The notes: generated by a model not told the origin, from the sequence alone. Counted from the stretch's first letter, positions 12,701-23,618 are shown. The stretch: 64,000 bases of DNA from Hemicordylus capensis (GCF_027244095.1 NC_069657.1:148486857-148550856); one strand, 5' to 3'. A program made the numbers and translations.

Positions 12701-15700
12701 CCCAGCTAGATAGAAGCAGCCAAGTTGGGCAAGGGTCCAGAGAACAGGTAGTAGGCCTTACCGCCCCAAGCAGCTTGTCCACATCCTCAGGAGTCACAGA
12801 TTGAAACTGATCCAATCTAATACTGCAAGAGGGATTGCTGGACACCACCTCCATAGACCCTGCAAAAATAGTGGAGTCCAAGTCGGCCCGAATACAGGAG
12901 ATCTTGTTTGCAAAAAACCCGTTAAAGGCATCACAGCAGAACGGCCCCAGGGACTGATTTGAAGTAGAAGGAGCAGAAATCAAACTCCTTACAACCCGGG
13001 ATAGCTCCACTGAGCGTGAACCTGCAGCCGCAATGCGTGCAGACCAGAATCTCCTTTTTGTCGCACGCACCGCAACCGCATAACTCTTCAAATGGGTGAC
13101 ATGCTGTATCCTGTCAGATTCAAACCGAGTTCTCCTCCACTTGCGCTCTAGTCGCCTACCCAACCGCTTCAGCCCCCGCAACTCCTCAGTATAAAAAGGG
13201 GCCATTTTTGCAGCAGGTCAGAAGGGACGCTTAGGAGCAATCATGTCTACTGCCCTGATGAGTTCCCTGTTCCAGGTTTCCACTAGGGCATCGACAGAAT
13301 CACCAGCTGCACCAACGTCAAAATCCTCCAAGGCCTTTTGAAATCCCACTGTGTCCAGCAGCCTTTTCGGACAGACCATCCTAATAGGTCCACCACCCCT
13401 GCAGGGGTGGATTACGGCAGTGAGAACAACCTTAACCAGGTAGTGGTCCGTCCATGACAATGGGGAAACCACTGGATCCCCCACCCACGGAACACCCCCC
13501 TGATCTGAACAAAAGACCAAATCGAGTGTGGGGCCAACAACGTGAGTTGGTTCAGAAACCAATTGGGATAGGCCCATAGTTGTCATGGCCGCTATGAGCT
13601 CCTGAGCCGCACCAGATAAGCCAGTCCCAAAGTGGATATTGAAGTCCTCCAGCACTAAAAGTCTAGGAGACTCCAACACCAACTCCGCGACAAGCTCAGT
13701 CAGCTCAGTTAGGGAGTCAGTTGGGCAGCGGGGTGGACAGTACACCAACAGAATCCCCAATCTATCCCTAGTTCCCAGCCGCAAAAATATGCATTTGATA
13801 TAAGTCAGCTGTCTCACAGGGGCCCTGGTAAGGGAAATGGTATTCTTATGGACCACAGCCACTCCACTCCCCCGACCACTTCCCCTGGCCTGCTCCACGA
13901 CAGAATAACCTGGTGGGAGAAGCTGAGCCCACACAGGACCACTCACCTCCCCCAACCAGATCTCAGTTATACATGCCAGGTCAGCTCCCTCATCCATGAT
14001 CAAATCGTGGCCAATTTCGGTCTTATTCTGAACTGACCTGGCATTATAGAGGAGCAAGGCCAGACTCTGTGGGTCGTTGGGGCTGCTCCCTGAGGCCTGA
14101 GAGTTGACAGAACAGTTGGAAGTGGAAACAGTCACTAAGTTACTAATTTCCCTTCCCCTGTAACGGCCAGCTGCTCTGCCTGCGCCAATTCTTCTATTCC
14201 CCACCACAACAGTAATAGCTGCCCCAGAAATGCTGGGCACACTCCTAGCACCATCCCCCTCAAGAGAGCCCAAACACATATCTGCAAAAGGCCTGGCCCA
14301 ACCCAAACCCCCAGCCCTCAGTCCCACCCTCGAAGGCCCAACCCCATTTGGCGGCTGGCTTCAGCGGCCGCCTACAGGTGGCCCAATGGCTACGCCTCTG
14401 GCGAGCCTCCCTGCTTTTAAGTCAACAAGCCCTGAGAGCCACACCTCTCACGTGTAGCTCCCAGAACAGGCTCCAGGTGGATCTCCTCAACAGTCTGGGG
14501 GCTGGCAACCAGCCAGCTAGAACTTGGCAGCAGACAAGCAGGCTGCTGCCCGTCTGGGCTGGAAGCTCCACAGGAGGCAGAGGGACCAGCTGGTAAGTCC
14601 CTGCAGGCAGATGGAATGGCCTTGCAGCTCCTTGTCACCTCCCCTTTTATGAGGTTTTAATTGTTTATTATTTTATGCAGTTTTATAATTTCTGTTTTAA
14701 TTGTTAATTGATTTTAATGGTGTTTTAATGTAAACCCTGAGCCTTTTGGAAGGGCAGTATAAAATTTTTAACAAACAAATAAATAAAAAATAGAAGCAAT
14801 AAGTTGAAATGCCATCTCATACAAGTGCGAGGATTAGACATGCCAGATCTCTCCAAGGCAAGAGCAAGATTACTTAAGAAATCACTGGTGTGTTTTACTT
14901 TCTGTTCTAGAATAGTAAGCCATTCTTCATTGCACTAGAAAGTGTAGAATTGAGAGTTTTAAAACCACATGCACTTATATTTCCAGGGGAGCCAATATTC
15001 CCAGGCTACCTGCATAAGAAAGCCCTGATTCCAGCACTACAATAAGTGAAGAGACCTGGGGTACAGGGCATTTGCAGAGGCAAAGCAGAGTAGCTAGTGA
15101 TACTATGGAGAATGCCTAGGGTTGCCATATTCTGTTCTGGCTCTCCAAATCTGGGTGCCGAATTTGCAAATTATGTAAATTGGCTTGCAAATAATTTGCA
15201 TATGCAGTTTAGCAGCTGCACTTTCCAGTTGACTTATATTTGCTCTGGATATCTACCAACAATAGCTGGGAAAGATATCTTTGCCTGACCATTTCCCTTG
15301 ACATATTAAGAGCAGCAACAGAACAAAAAAAAGAAAAAAAAAGCAGTTTTTAAATTAAAGATGCAATTCTGTACACACTTATTTGAGAGAAGATCTCATT
15401 GAAACCAATGGTGCAACCATAAGTTGGCATGCACAGAAAGTAAGGCCAAGGAAGTCCTTAAACATTACAATACACAGGCTGGTAGGCAGATAGTGATTCA
15501 CACCAAAAGCTGCCCCATAGAGATCCCCTGCAGGGGCGTAGCTAGGGGAGAGGGGGCCCATGTTCAGCCATCTCTCTGGCGGTGCCCCAGAGTGAGGGAG
15601 ATAAGAGCCAGCATGGTGTAGTGGTTAGAGTGCTGGACTAGGATCAGGGAGACCTGAATTCAAATCCCCATTCACCCATGATGCTAGCTGGGTGACTCCG

Positions 15701-17789
15701 GGCCAGTCACTTCTCTCTCAGCCTAGCCTACTTCACAGGGTTGTTGTGAGGAGAAACTCAAGTATGTAGTACACTGCTCTGGGCTCATTGGAGGAAGAGC
15801 AGGATATAAATGTAAAAAATAATAAAATAAAAAATAATAATAATGAAGAAAACAGGGAGATGGAAAGCCCTCAGGAGCTGGGAGCCCTGTTCTTTGAACC
15901 CTTTCGCTCAATTATAGCTACGCCCCTGATCCCCTGCTGATAAAGACAACATTCCTCAGGGGATTACTGTACTTGTGAAAGTGAAACCTCCTATGCTAAG
16001 CTCTACCTCTTTTAATCCAAGTCTAGTGACTGAACAGAATAGTGACTGCATGTTTTGCTTCTTAACTCTGCTTCTACAAGGGCTAGAGTGCTTATCTTTT
16101 AAAAAAAATGAAAGCTGAAATCCAGGGCATAGGAACATAGGAAGCTGCCATATACTGAGTCAGACCATTGGTCTATCTAGCTCAATATTGTCTTCACAGA
16201 CTGGCAGCGGCTTCTCCAAGGTTGCAGGTGGGAATCTCTCTCAGCCCTATCTTGGAGAAGCCAGGGAGGGAACTTGAAACCTTCTGCTCTTCCCAGAGCG
16301 GCTTCATCCCCTGAGGGGAATATCTTACAGTGCTCACACATCAAGTCTCCCATTCATATGCAACCAGGGTGGACCCTGCTTAGCTATGGGGACAAGTCAT
16401 GCTTGCTACCACAAGACCAGCTCTCATCTCCTCAAAAAATCTTGTCCTATCTTGGAGAAGCCAGGGAGGGAACTTGAAACCTTCTGCTCTTCCCAGAGCG
16501 GCTTCATCCCCTGAGGGGAAGATTTTGCAGTGCTCACACATCAAGTCTCCCATGAGCTAAGGAATCCAGGTGAGATGCTTAAAATCCTGCTGATACCCGG
16601 AATCCGAGGGGCATGGCAACCCTAAGAAAGCCCCAAGTTGGTCAAACGGAACCAATCTTTTTCTTGTGCTAGGCTCCAAGTTATAAAACCAGACAGAAAG
16701 GGTAAAACAAAACAAGAACTTTTGCTGTTTATGACACAATTCCACACCTGGCCTGTCTGCCTGGAGAATTAACTGTTGTCAGGGAGACATCCTGGAGAAC
16801 CATCCAATTTTAACTGATACAAATAAAGTTAACTCTGCTCTTGCATTTGTTCCCCTCCTACAGTAATGACTGGTAATGGAAGAAACCATCCCCCTGGCTC
16901 AGGGCACTTCACACCTACATAGGAACTCACAGAATCCTGTTAGCTAGATAGATTATCCTTATCTTCCTGTGCCTTTGAAATGCTAAACAGGGGGATAAAC
17001 CAGATTTCCTAATTAAAAGTTCTCTATACAAATGGGGAAAAGACAGATAACCAAGTTAGTTCTCTTCTTAGAGGAAGGATTCAGGGGGCTTGTGGCCTTG
17101 CTTTGTCTATGCCATGTTACTTTGTTCCCAGCTTGGACAAAGGACTACAGCCATGCTTTGTAGAGTTTAGAAACTGAACCATCTGTTTTGCAACTTTAAG
17201 GTAACTGCCTTGCATCATCTCACAACACTCCCAGAGAATACTCCAGAGATATACTTTGCTTTGCTTTCCCCCTGCTACCTGGGCAAAGAGGCATCTTTTT
17301 AATGTGGTGATTCTCTTTATTGAGCAGGGGGAGAGTAACTGGCCCTATCCAACCCTAGCACAGTAGCTCCAGTGACTGTTGCTGGTGTCTATCTTATGTT
17401 TCTTTCTAGATTGTGAGCCCTTTGGGGACAGGGAGCCATCTTATTCATTCATTCATTCTCTCTGTAAAACCACTTTGGAAACCTTTGTTGAAAAGCTGTA
17501 TATAAATATTTTGTTTTTGTTGTTTGTACACCATTATATATTTTGCACACAATGACATCAAAGAGGTATTCAATTACTGTGAAGGATTGCTGTATTTCTC
17601 TTGTACAGTTTCTTTTTACATGCATACTAGCATCAGTATACTATGCATCAGTATACTCAGGGGTGTAGCAAGGTTGGAGTGGGCCCAGAGACAAGATTTT
17701 AAAATGCCCCCCATCCCTCACTGAAGCTCAGCTCATGAAGTAAAGAAATCTTAAATAAGGCTGAATAGTAGTAACAAAAAGTGTGTATG

Positions 17790-17828
<39 letters not shown>

Positions 17829-20800
17829 CTCTATGTGCCACAATAGATCATCATCCTAAATTATTTTTAAAAGGTTTTGTAAATTGTGGACGATGCAAGT
17901 CATTTAATGGTACTAGAGAAAGACATGCTGTTCTGGTAGCTCCAAGTCTTAACACTCACATCAGTTTTGGAGATTGAATACAACTGAAGGAAGCCCAGGC
18001 GGGTGCGTGGCTGGGGGAGTCAGTCATGTGACTTGCCTCTGGGGGGGCCCTTCAAGGCAGTGGGCCCCCAGACTGTCTCCCCTTGCCCTATTATAGTTAT
18101 GCCCAAGTATACTAGCATCATACTAGCATCTGCGCCCCTAGTTCTCCCTTCCGACCTGCCAGCCGCCACCAGCCAGCCTGCCACGACCTTGTCCCTCCTC
18201 AGGCCGGTGTGGCTTTGCCGGCCAAACCACCCCCTTTGTGCTGCCAGCCGCCCCCAACTGCCAAACTCCTTGCCACTTCCTGAAGTGGCCAAACTCCTCT
18301 CCGCCTGTTGTTTGCCGGCCAGCCACCTCCTGTCTCGCAAAGCCTAGAACTCTCACAAGTGTTCTGCCACATACCCCTATGCATCCAGGATGGCACATCT
18401 TGGAGAATTAATTATATAGATAGATGAGTATATGTAACTTGTGTTTTAATTCTAATGGCCTTTGACTCTAAACAATAGACTGCCACTCTACTCTGCTTTG
18501 CAGATGCTATTTTTCATATTCCTATCCTAACCTTTTATTGGCCGTCAACTTTGATCCTTTTTTGAAATAAACTAGACTTTAACCTATCAGACTGTGCTAA
18601 TGTTGATACTTGAGATTTATGATTCATGTTATCCCCACTCATGCCTGCTCGGTTTCTTCTTGTTCCACCAAGGCTTCTTGTTTTGAGGATCTTACTTAAG
18701 GCTTCAGGAACTTGAGTAGCTCAATGCCCCACACCTATTTTGGGATTCAGGTGTTAAAAAGGTGTCCAGACCTACGTTAAAGAGCTAGTGGTGGTAGCAA
18801 AATAACTCGAGGGGAGCTATGAGAGGCCACAAACAATTTAATAAGTAGGGTTTTGCATCCCGGTCCCCCCAGTTACTACTCCAGAATCACTCAGGTGTAG
18901 TTTGCAAGCCAGAATATGTAGCTATGACAGAAAATTGACCATATGGCATTAAAAATTCTGTTTGCAGAGACTGATGCAAGAACAGACTCATCCAAGCAGC
19001 AAGCCACTGGGAAGGTATACATAAGTCTCTGGCTCTATTTTTTTTTTTCAGAACTATGAACAGACACATGGTTATAGCTTCGTCCTCCTAGACAAAATTC
19101 CCACCCCACACCAGGTTTTTCCAGGGTTAGCTAAACACAGTAGAGAGGAATGTAGTATTCTTAAGAGCAGACACAATGATTCCTCACCTGTCATGTGAAC
19201 CCAGTTTCAGAACTTGCCTTAGAAAAATACATAGTATTATTATTATTTTTACATTTATATCCCGCTCTTCCTCAAAGAAGCCCAGAGCGGTGTACTACAT
19301 ACTTGAGTTTCTCTTTCACAACAACCCTGTGAAGTAGGTTAGGCTGAGAGAGGAGTGACTGGCCCAGAGTCACCCAGCTAGTTTCATGGCTGAATGGGGA
19401 TTTGAACTCGGGTCTCCCCGGTTCTAGTCCAGCACTCTAACCACTACACCACGCTGGCACATATGTGCAAGTCAAAGGCTGCACTGGCATTTAGTCTTGC
19501 TGTTCCTGTCATACTTAGAGCAGACTGTTCACATTTTATATGCATATATATTCTTCATATCCACCCATCCACCCAAATTCAAACACATCTGAACACAGCT
19601 GCAAAATTCCTGTGGTAGACTGACTGCTGTGCGGCATTACAAGTACTAGCCAATAGCATCCACCACAGCCAGCTTCTTTCCTGGCATACTGAAAACTTAA
19701 TGTACTTTTTCCCCCCACTGAACCCCAAGAGCTTGCCCCAGGACACAAAAATATACATGTAATTTCAGGACAGAGAAGCAGCTTTCAAACCACCTGTGTC
19801 TCTATGCTTATGCTTCATCCTTCTTCATCCACAGTCAGCTCCCAGTGTCTAGCCCGATGGAGCAGAACATTCCAACAAAAACCAGAAGTCAGGTTTAACA
19901 GTTTGGGTGACAACATTCACACAGGATGCTTGGAATGACTGTGCTCAACTAAGTGATTCTTGTGTTATCATTGTATGATTCCATAAACACAGAAAATCCA
20001 CAAACTACAGTAGTGAACACAGAATCCAGATTCCTGAGAATGTCAACTCTTAAAGCCTCCCCCAAAGAGCCTTACAGCTGTGAAGATATGTTTATGTGAA
20101 GATAAAGCTGTGAAGATATGTGTTGGCAAAATTGCAGAAAGTGTCAAATGAGTGAGCATTAGCGCTCTTGCCATCCCATGACTAGCAGTCTGAGTAAGTT
20201 ATGCAGAAGCAGCAAGACTAAATAATATAAGAAAAAAGGTGCATCAATATCCTAAATTTGCATAATTTATACAGGTTGCAGTTTTATGTTTAGGCCTCGG
20301 ATTTGGATTACTCGAGTGCAAAATGAGAAGTTCAATTTGCTGTGAGCTTCCCTTCTGTTCAACAGGCAGAAGGGCAGACAAAGGAGTTAACTCATCCTCA
20401 GGCAGGACTAGCAAACTCATGTAGCGAGAAGAATCTTCCTGCTTTAAGCAGGTGGTTCCAGCAGAGCACACAAGAAATCTAGATCACAGGACAGTACCCC
20501 CAAAAGAGAGGCCAAACATAAGCAAAGAAGCAACCATCTCACAAGAAAACTTCAGCACACAGGACAAGAGAGGGATTCCTAAGGTGTCCTCATGATCTGC
20601 AACTAGCAAGGAGGTTCACATAAATGCTCTTACTACCCAGCCCCCAACAAAAGCAGATCCTATATACAGACACAAGACAGATCTGCCTGTTGTCTCTCTG
20701 TCTGCTAAAAAAAGAGGAATATCATAGTAAGTTACATATCACATTCTCATTGACAACACTTTGCAACTAATCGGACAAGGCTTGATTTAGTGACCTTGCC

Positions 20801-21512
20801 CTTTCCCCTGCCCCCAGAATCTGTGACTTTTAAAACACATATCCTTGGGACTCCTGGCAAGGTTTGGGGCAAAAATAGGGTGGGGGGGGGATAAGCCAAT
20901 CTCTTGGCTGCAGTCAAGCTTACCTATGGAATGAATAGTTTATCAATGCTTAATCTCAGGACAATTTAAGGGCTGTATCAATCAATGCATATCTAAGCCT
21001 AGATTACTGAGAACAAGCAACTATATGCAGAGATAGGATTCAATGGCAGTTTAATAGCACAAAATAGCATAAATCAACATTTGAAAGAAAGATGCATGTA
21101 TCCCAATGCTTCAGAGTTCAGTAACAAGGGGAATTTTTCATTGAGACAAACTGCCCATGAAAAGGGTAGACAGTTGTTCATTTGCAGCACTGAAAACTAA
21201 ACTAGATGGTTCGATTAATAGTAACTTATGTAACTCCAGTATATTCTTGGAAAACGCTTTCTAGTCTAGACAAGTGAACCTACTTGAAAACTTGAGTCAT
21301 TAACTTGAAAACTCAAGTCATGTCCTGAAACCTGATGAACAGTAACCTTTGACCAGAACCATTTTCCAGCTATGAATCTCTTTAAAAAGAGCACCTGGAA
21401 CTGATGCAGCAGAGGAGACATCCCTTGATGATTCAGTGTCAAGACAAAGTCCTTCCATCAAAGCTGCATTCTGAGCAGCCTCAAACAGAGACCAGGTCTC
21501 AGCAGGCTGCAT
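1120..21512 (-). CDS. ANKZF1: ANKZF1: tRNA endonuclease/peptidyl-tRNA release factor of ribosome quality control (3' end outside window)
   Basis: Thirteen coding exons are seen, in transcript order: 21512-21347, 9827-9730, 9313-9211, 8675-8479, 7417-7302, 6891-6744, 6198-5976, 5489-5391, 4722-4567, 2771-2676, 2394-2142, 1848-1737, 1287-1120. Phases agree throughout and give about 645 codons. Domains in order: a C2H2 finger (CSACSRAF, then HYRLDWH); an acidic linker; a VLRF1 release-factor domain with the GTAQG motif that carries the family's catalytic glutamine; an acid-rich stretch then a Lys-rich stretch; ankyrin repeats ([11 protein letters not shown]); and a charged coiled coil that in the family holds the VCP-binding motif. 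Known role of ANKZF1/Vms1: frees nascent chains from stalled 60S subunits, with VCP. The last exon, with the C-terminal Cys-rich segment in human, was not found and should lie left of base 1. The join of the first two exons is the least certain: an alternative has donor 21360 and acceptor 9819. Confidence 0.93.
2142..2394 (-). CDS. ANKZF1: ANKZF1 ankyrin-repeat exon
   Basis: This exon encodes the ankyrin pair, with [12 protein letters not shown] followed by [11 protein letters not shown] and [12 protein letters not shown]. It starts directly after a (TTCC)n run that makes up the pyrimidine tract of its acceptor, and ends at CTCAG|GTAATG. The phase fits both neighbours. Confidence 0.92.
2397..2472. 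repeat. (GGAA)19 microsatellite
   Basis: About 19 pure GGAA units on plus. On the minus strand this is TTCC repeated up to the AG of the acceptor for the ANKZF1 ankyrin exon. Confidence 0.95.
2880..3004 (+). mobile_element. L2-type LINE 3' tail fragment
   Basis: TTTTAAGTTTTATTTTTACT, then CAGGCAGTTTATAAATATGA and a TAAATAAATA tail match the L2 3' UTR style also seen at 14645-14795. Confidence 0.6.
3050..3520. mobile_element. GC-rich MITE, 3-bp target duplication TAT
   Basis: The ends GAGGCTATTCACACG and CGTGTGGAGAGCCTC are inverted repeats, with TAT on each side. The interior is GC-rich and has no transposase. It lies in the ANKZF1 intron between 2771 and 4567. The superfamily is uncertain; a 3-bp duplication would suit Harbinger-like elements. 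Confidence 0.6.
3671..3724. repeat. (GT)n microsatellite
   Basis: About 27 GT units in the ANKZF1 intron. The same class recurs at 23587-23617 (just after an ATG9A 5' UTR exon donor), 24483-24499, 34849-34866 and 43551-43591; a CA run is at 17791-17826. Confidence 0.95.
6744..6891 (-). CDS. ANKZF1: ANKZF1 exon with VLRF1 catalytic motif
   Basis: This exon encodes [18 protein letters not shown] and then [14 protein letters not shown]. The glutamine of GTAQG is the residue that yeast Vms1 and human ANKZF1 use to release the peptide from tRNA, so the enzyme looks active. The splice sites are clear: acceptor tcctcccag, donor AAG|GTGAGTG. The exon enters in phase 2 and leaves in phase 0. Confidence 0.92.
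8088..8310 (-). repeat. Sauria-type SINE (tRNA head, BovB-like tail)
   Basis: Read on the minus strand it has a tRNA-like head with a B-box-like GCAGGTTCAAATCCCCG, a conserved body (TGATGCCTTTCAGCATCTTC on plus) and a tail complementary to GTGCCGTCAAGTCGATTTCG, as in BovB. Sauria SINEs are known from squamates, which supports the host call. Confidence 0.85.
9828..10270. other. Unassigned intron sequence (ANKZF1 first coding intron)
   Basis: AT-rich sequence without recognisable exon or repeat, ending where the outer L2 fragment becomes readable. Confidence 0.5.
10275..14795 (+). mobile_element. L2-clade LINE 3' part, split by the inner L2
   Basis: The plus-strand C-terminal RT region (10538-11060; [46 protein letters not shown]) is cut at about 11065. 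It resumes at about 14645 with its 3' UTR (GTTTTAATTG ... GGAAGGGCAGTATAAAA) and an AAATA tail. The two halves would join into one 3' end if the inner element were absent. Confidence 0.8.
11066..14640 (-). mobile_element. L2-clade LINE, nearly full length, degraded
   Basis: Read on the minus strand it shows an APE-type endonuclease (14327-13218; [17 protein letters not shown], then [13 protein letters not shown], then WTDHYLV). A reverse transcriptase follows (13205-12065; [31 protein letters not shown]), then the L2-type C-terminus (11731-11246; [20 protein letters not shown]). It ends in an L2-style tail, GGCGGTATATAAATC, plus an AATA repeat. The reading frame is split into at least three blocks, so it is dead. 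It sits inside another L2 copy of opposite orientation. Confidence 0.88.
15531..15928. mobile_element. hAT-type MITE (CAGGGGCGTAGC ends) with SINE inside
   Basis: The ends CAGGGGCGTAGCTA and TAGCTACGCCCCTG are flanked by a perfect 8-bp duplication ATCCCCTG (15523-15530, 15929-15936). A tRNA-headed SINE is inserted inside with its own duplication AGGGAGAT, so the MITE is the older of the two. Confidence 0.82.
15603..15853 (+). repeat. tRNA-headed squamate SINE, full length
   Basis: The head carries an A-box-like TGGTGTAGTGGTTA and a B-box-like stretch near AATTCAAATCCC. The body reads CTAGCTGGGTGACTCCGGGC then TTCACAGGGTTGTTGTGAGG, and it ends GGATATAAATG plus an A/T-rich tail. It is flanked by AGGGAGAT on both sides (15595-15602, 15854-15861). 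Confidence 0.85.
16129..16556 (-). repeat. 5S-headed SINE with a partial duplication
   Basis: The tail CTGCCATATACTGAGTCAGA begins near 16146. The body and 5S-like head (CCACAAGACCAGCTCTC) end at about 16430. Sequence 16447-16555 then repeats 16245-16352 of the same SINE almost exactly (CCTATCTTGGAGAAGCCAGG onward). Confidence 0.8.
17295..17520 (+). mobile_element. LINE/SINE tail (TTGTGAGCCCTTTGGGGACA type)
   Basis: It holds GATTGTGAGCCCTTTGGGGA, ACCACTTTGGAAACC and GCTGTATATAAATATT. The same arrangement, including GAGCAGGGGGAGAGTAACTG upstream, recurs at 62005-62235. It is a non-autonomous family with an L2-like tail; I do not know its exact name. Confidence 0.6.
17658..18105. mobile_element. 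hAT-type MITE (CAGGGGTGTAGC end) containing a CA repeat
   Basis: It has degenerate ends (CAGGGGTGTAGCAAGG, and TATAGTTATGCCC at the right) with a perfect 8-bp duplication AGTATACT (17650-17657, 18106-18113). A CA-dinucleotide run at about 17791-17826 lies inside. It shares sequence with the copy at 24381, such as TGGGCCCAGAGACAAGATTT. Confidence 0.75.
19233..19460 (-). repeat. tRNA-headed squamate SINE, minus strand
   Basis: It is the reverse complement of the 15603 element: TACATTTATATCCCGCTCTT at the tail, CCAGAGTCACCCAGCTAG in the body and CTCTAACCACTACACCACGC at the head. It is near full length. Confidence 0.85.
19461..21346. other. Unassigned intron sequence (ANKZF1)
   Basis: No exon-like or repeat-like signal recognised, apart from a short tandem copy of GCTGTGAAGATATGT near 20078-20122. 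Confidence 0.5.
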
Positions 21513-21914
21513 GATCTGAGGATACAGAAAGAGAAAAGGCATCAGCAAGTCTTGAGGGAGATAAATCCCTTATGGGTGATGACACATCTAGCTAGATTCA
21601 ATAGGCCGTTCCAGAGCTACACTAATAACCACATTCACTCCACCAAGGAACAGTGAGAAACATAATGAAGAGGAGTGCCTGGATCGGCACAATTTTTTTT
21701 TCTTAGCAGAGCTTCCATGCATTCACCTAGAGATAGGCACACTTTTAATTAAGGAGAGACAGCAACGGAAAAGCTTCATTTGCTGGGGGACCACTTTGAG
21801 ATGAAAGTGAGGAAAGGAGAGTCAGGAAACCATAAGCTGCCATTCCTAAGTAAGGAGATCCCCTAAGTGCAAGCAAATCCCATTGACACCGCAGCTTTCC
21901 CATTCCCTCTTATA

Positions 21915-22147
21915 GGAACATAGGAAGCTGCCATATACTGAGTCAGACCATTGGTCTATCTAGCTCAGTATTGTCTTCACAGACTGGCAGCAGCTTCTCC
22001 AAGGTTGCAGGAAGGAATCTCTCTCAGCCCTATCTTGGAGAAGCCAGGAAGGGAACCTGGAACCTTCTGCTCTTCCCAGAGCGGCTTCATCCCCTGAGGT
22101 GAATATCTTACAGTGCTCAAACATCAAGTCTCCCATTCATATGCAAC
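21915..22147 (-). repeat. 5S-headed SINE family, copy lacking the head
   Basis: It has the tail and body (GGAAGCTGCCATATACTGAG to CCATTCATATGCAAC) but stops before the 5S-like part, so it is 5'-truncated. Confidence 0.82.
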
Positions 22148-22558
22148 TCCCTTTTCTTACGTTAGAAACTGGAAGGCTGGACAATATTCCTCAGACATGA
22201 ACCAGGGACTGTAGGTTGCTATTCCTCATGAAAAAGACAGCAGCCCTATCAAGAAAAGGCAGTGGAACTAGTTGCGGCTAGAGACTCGCTCTCACTGACC
22301 CACTGGTCCTCAACTAGCATGGACCTGAAACGGCGGCAGCAGAGGCACCACCACCACTTTTCTTAGCGCCCACCCACCCCGGCATGATAAAGGCACGACT
22401 ACTCCATTCACTTGTCAGGGAGCTGGAGTCCCTGTGCAGTTGCAGTACTTGGTAGAGGAAATATCGGGCCCCCATGTTCAGGAGTCAGGGGTGGAGAAAG
22501 AGGAGAAACCTAAGTCCCCACCGCCCAAGCGTTTCGGGAGACCTCGGGACACACTTAC

Positions 22559-22640
22559 CCCTCCCAAGGCTAGAAAGCAGCAGACGGCACAGACAACTCA
22601 CGAGGAAGCTGTAAAAGTGAGCGCCCGCCTTTCTCGTGTA
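22559..22640 (-). other. ANKZF1: ANKZF1 non-coding first exon (3' edge placed, 5' edge unknown)
   Basis: On the minus strand, GGGAGGG|GTAAGTGTG is a strong donor, with its first exonic base at 22559. The first coding exon has an acceptor (ctgtatcctcag) only 3 nt before the ATG at 21512, so a separate 5' UTR exon is required. The start site is not visible; the upper end given is a guess inside the CpG-rich block. Confidence 0.5.
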
Positions 22641-22880
22641 CGTCACTTCCGTCCGTGACGAATTCTCCACAGGAGACTGTTCTTTTCGCTCCGCCTCCTC
22701 ACCCCCGCCTTTTCCCCATTGGTCTGTCCAGATTCCGCCTCTTCGTTCCGTCCCGCTTTCGGATTGGTAGCTGAAGGGACCGGACTGGGGAGGAGAGCGA
22801 GAAGAATGACAGTCCGGAAAGTCGCGGCTCTGGCTGAGTCCCAAGCCCGGTTGCCGGGGCGACCGTAGAGGTGAGGCACA
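22560..22880. promoter_or_regulatory. Head-to-head ANKZF1/ATG9A promoter
   Basis: This is a GC- and CpG-rich gap between divergent first exons. There are two CRE-like half-sites in inverted arrangement (CGTCAC at 22641-22646 and GTGACG at 22655-22660) around an ETS-like CTTCCG. Two CCAAT-type boxes are read as ATTGG near 22719 and 22764. An RFX X-box-like stretch, GTTGCC-GG-GGCGAC, lies near 22851-22864. No TATA box is seen. The shared-promoter role is inferred from gene layout and base composition. Confidence 0.72.
22800..22870 (+). other. ATG9A: ATG9A 5' UTR exon 1 (3' edge placed)
   Basis: CCGTAGAG|GTGAGGC at 22870/22871 is a good splice donor in the CpG-rich region just before the next 5' UTR exon. 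The start site cannot be read from sequence, so the left edge is a guess. Confidence 0.45.
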
Positions 22881-23455
22881 CAGCCCCCGGGAAAGAGGGG
22901 AGGGGGGATGCCACCCCCTAGTGCACCCCCTGCCCCCTCTCGGCGGGCTTCTCTCTCCCCACTAAGTAAACAACCCTCCGGAAGGCCCCTCCCGCTCCAA
23001 GCCCGGCTCGCCCCAAACAAAACAGCCTGTCGGGACCCTGCCTGAGCTCCCCGGCGCCCCCGCCCAGTTAGCCCAGTCCAGTCTGTCTGCTCGGCCTGGC
23101 GCCGCCGCCTTTCAAATAGACGGAGTTGGCCTCTGATGCCTCCTCTTCGTGCACCCCGAGGTGGGGGGCAAGATCATTCCAAGGGTGCACAGCGAACGAT
23201 GGCCTTGCTCGCCCTGGCAGGCAGCGGGGGCCCCCCTTCTTCCCTTGCTCTCGACTCGCTGGCCTCTCTGGAGGTGAATGGACTTCCCCAGAGGAGCCGG
23301 AGCGGAGGCTGTTTCCCTGAGACCGAGAAGGAGGCAGGAGGCCACCACCCGGTGTCACAGGGAGAGAGCACTGGGGGGGTGAACCACCAAGTGGTCTGCT
23401 CTGCCACCTCCTCCTCCTCGAAATCTTCACTGTAGGTTGCCCCTTGTTCTTTCAG

Positions 23456-23579
23456 ACACTGCCCTCGGGAGTGGGGGGGAAGCACAGCCCGCGATCCAAG
23501 GCGAGGGACGGTGTGCCACTCATGGCCAGGACGGAGCACAGACCAGGTGTTCCTGCAGCACTAGCGACAGATGGAACAG
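23456..23579 (+). other. ATG9A: ATG9A 5' UTR exon 2, with upstream ORF start
   Basis: It is bounded by a strong acceptor (ccttgttctttcag) and donor (ACAG|GTGAGT). It contains an ATG at 23521 that stays open to the donor. If joined to the next exon at 25602 this upstream ORF runs 22 codons (MARTEHRPG...) and stops at a TGA about 30 nt before the ATG9A start. The exon call rests on splice signals only. Confidence 0.55.
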
Positions 23580-23583
23580 GTGA

Positions 23584-23618
<35 letters not shown>

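Noticed and set aside
22485-23540. Many long ORFs on both strands around the promoter
   Set aside because: The GC-rich promoter region is poor in stop codons. No frame resembles a known protein, and the splice signals point to 5' UTR exons.
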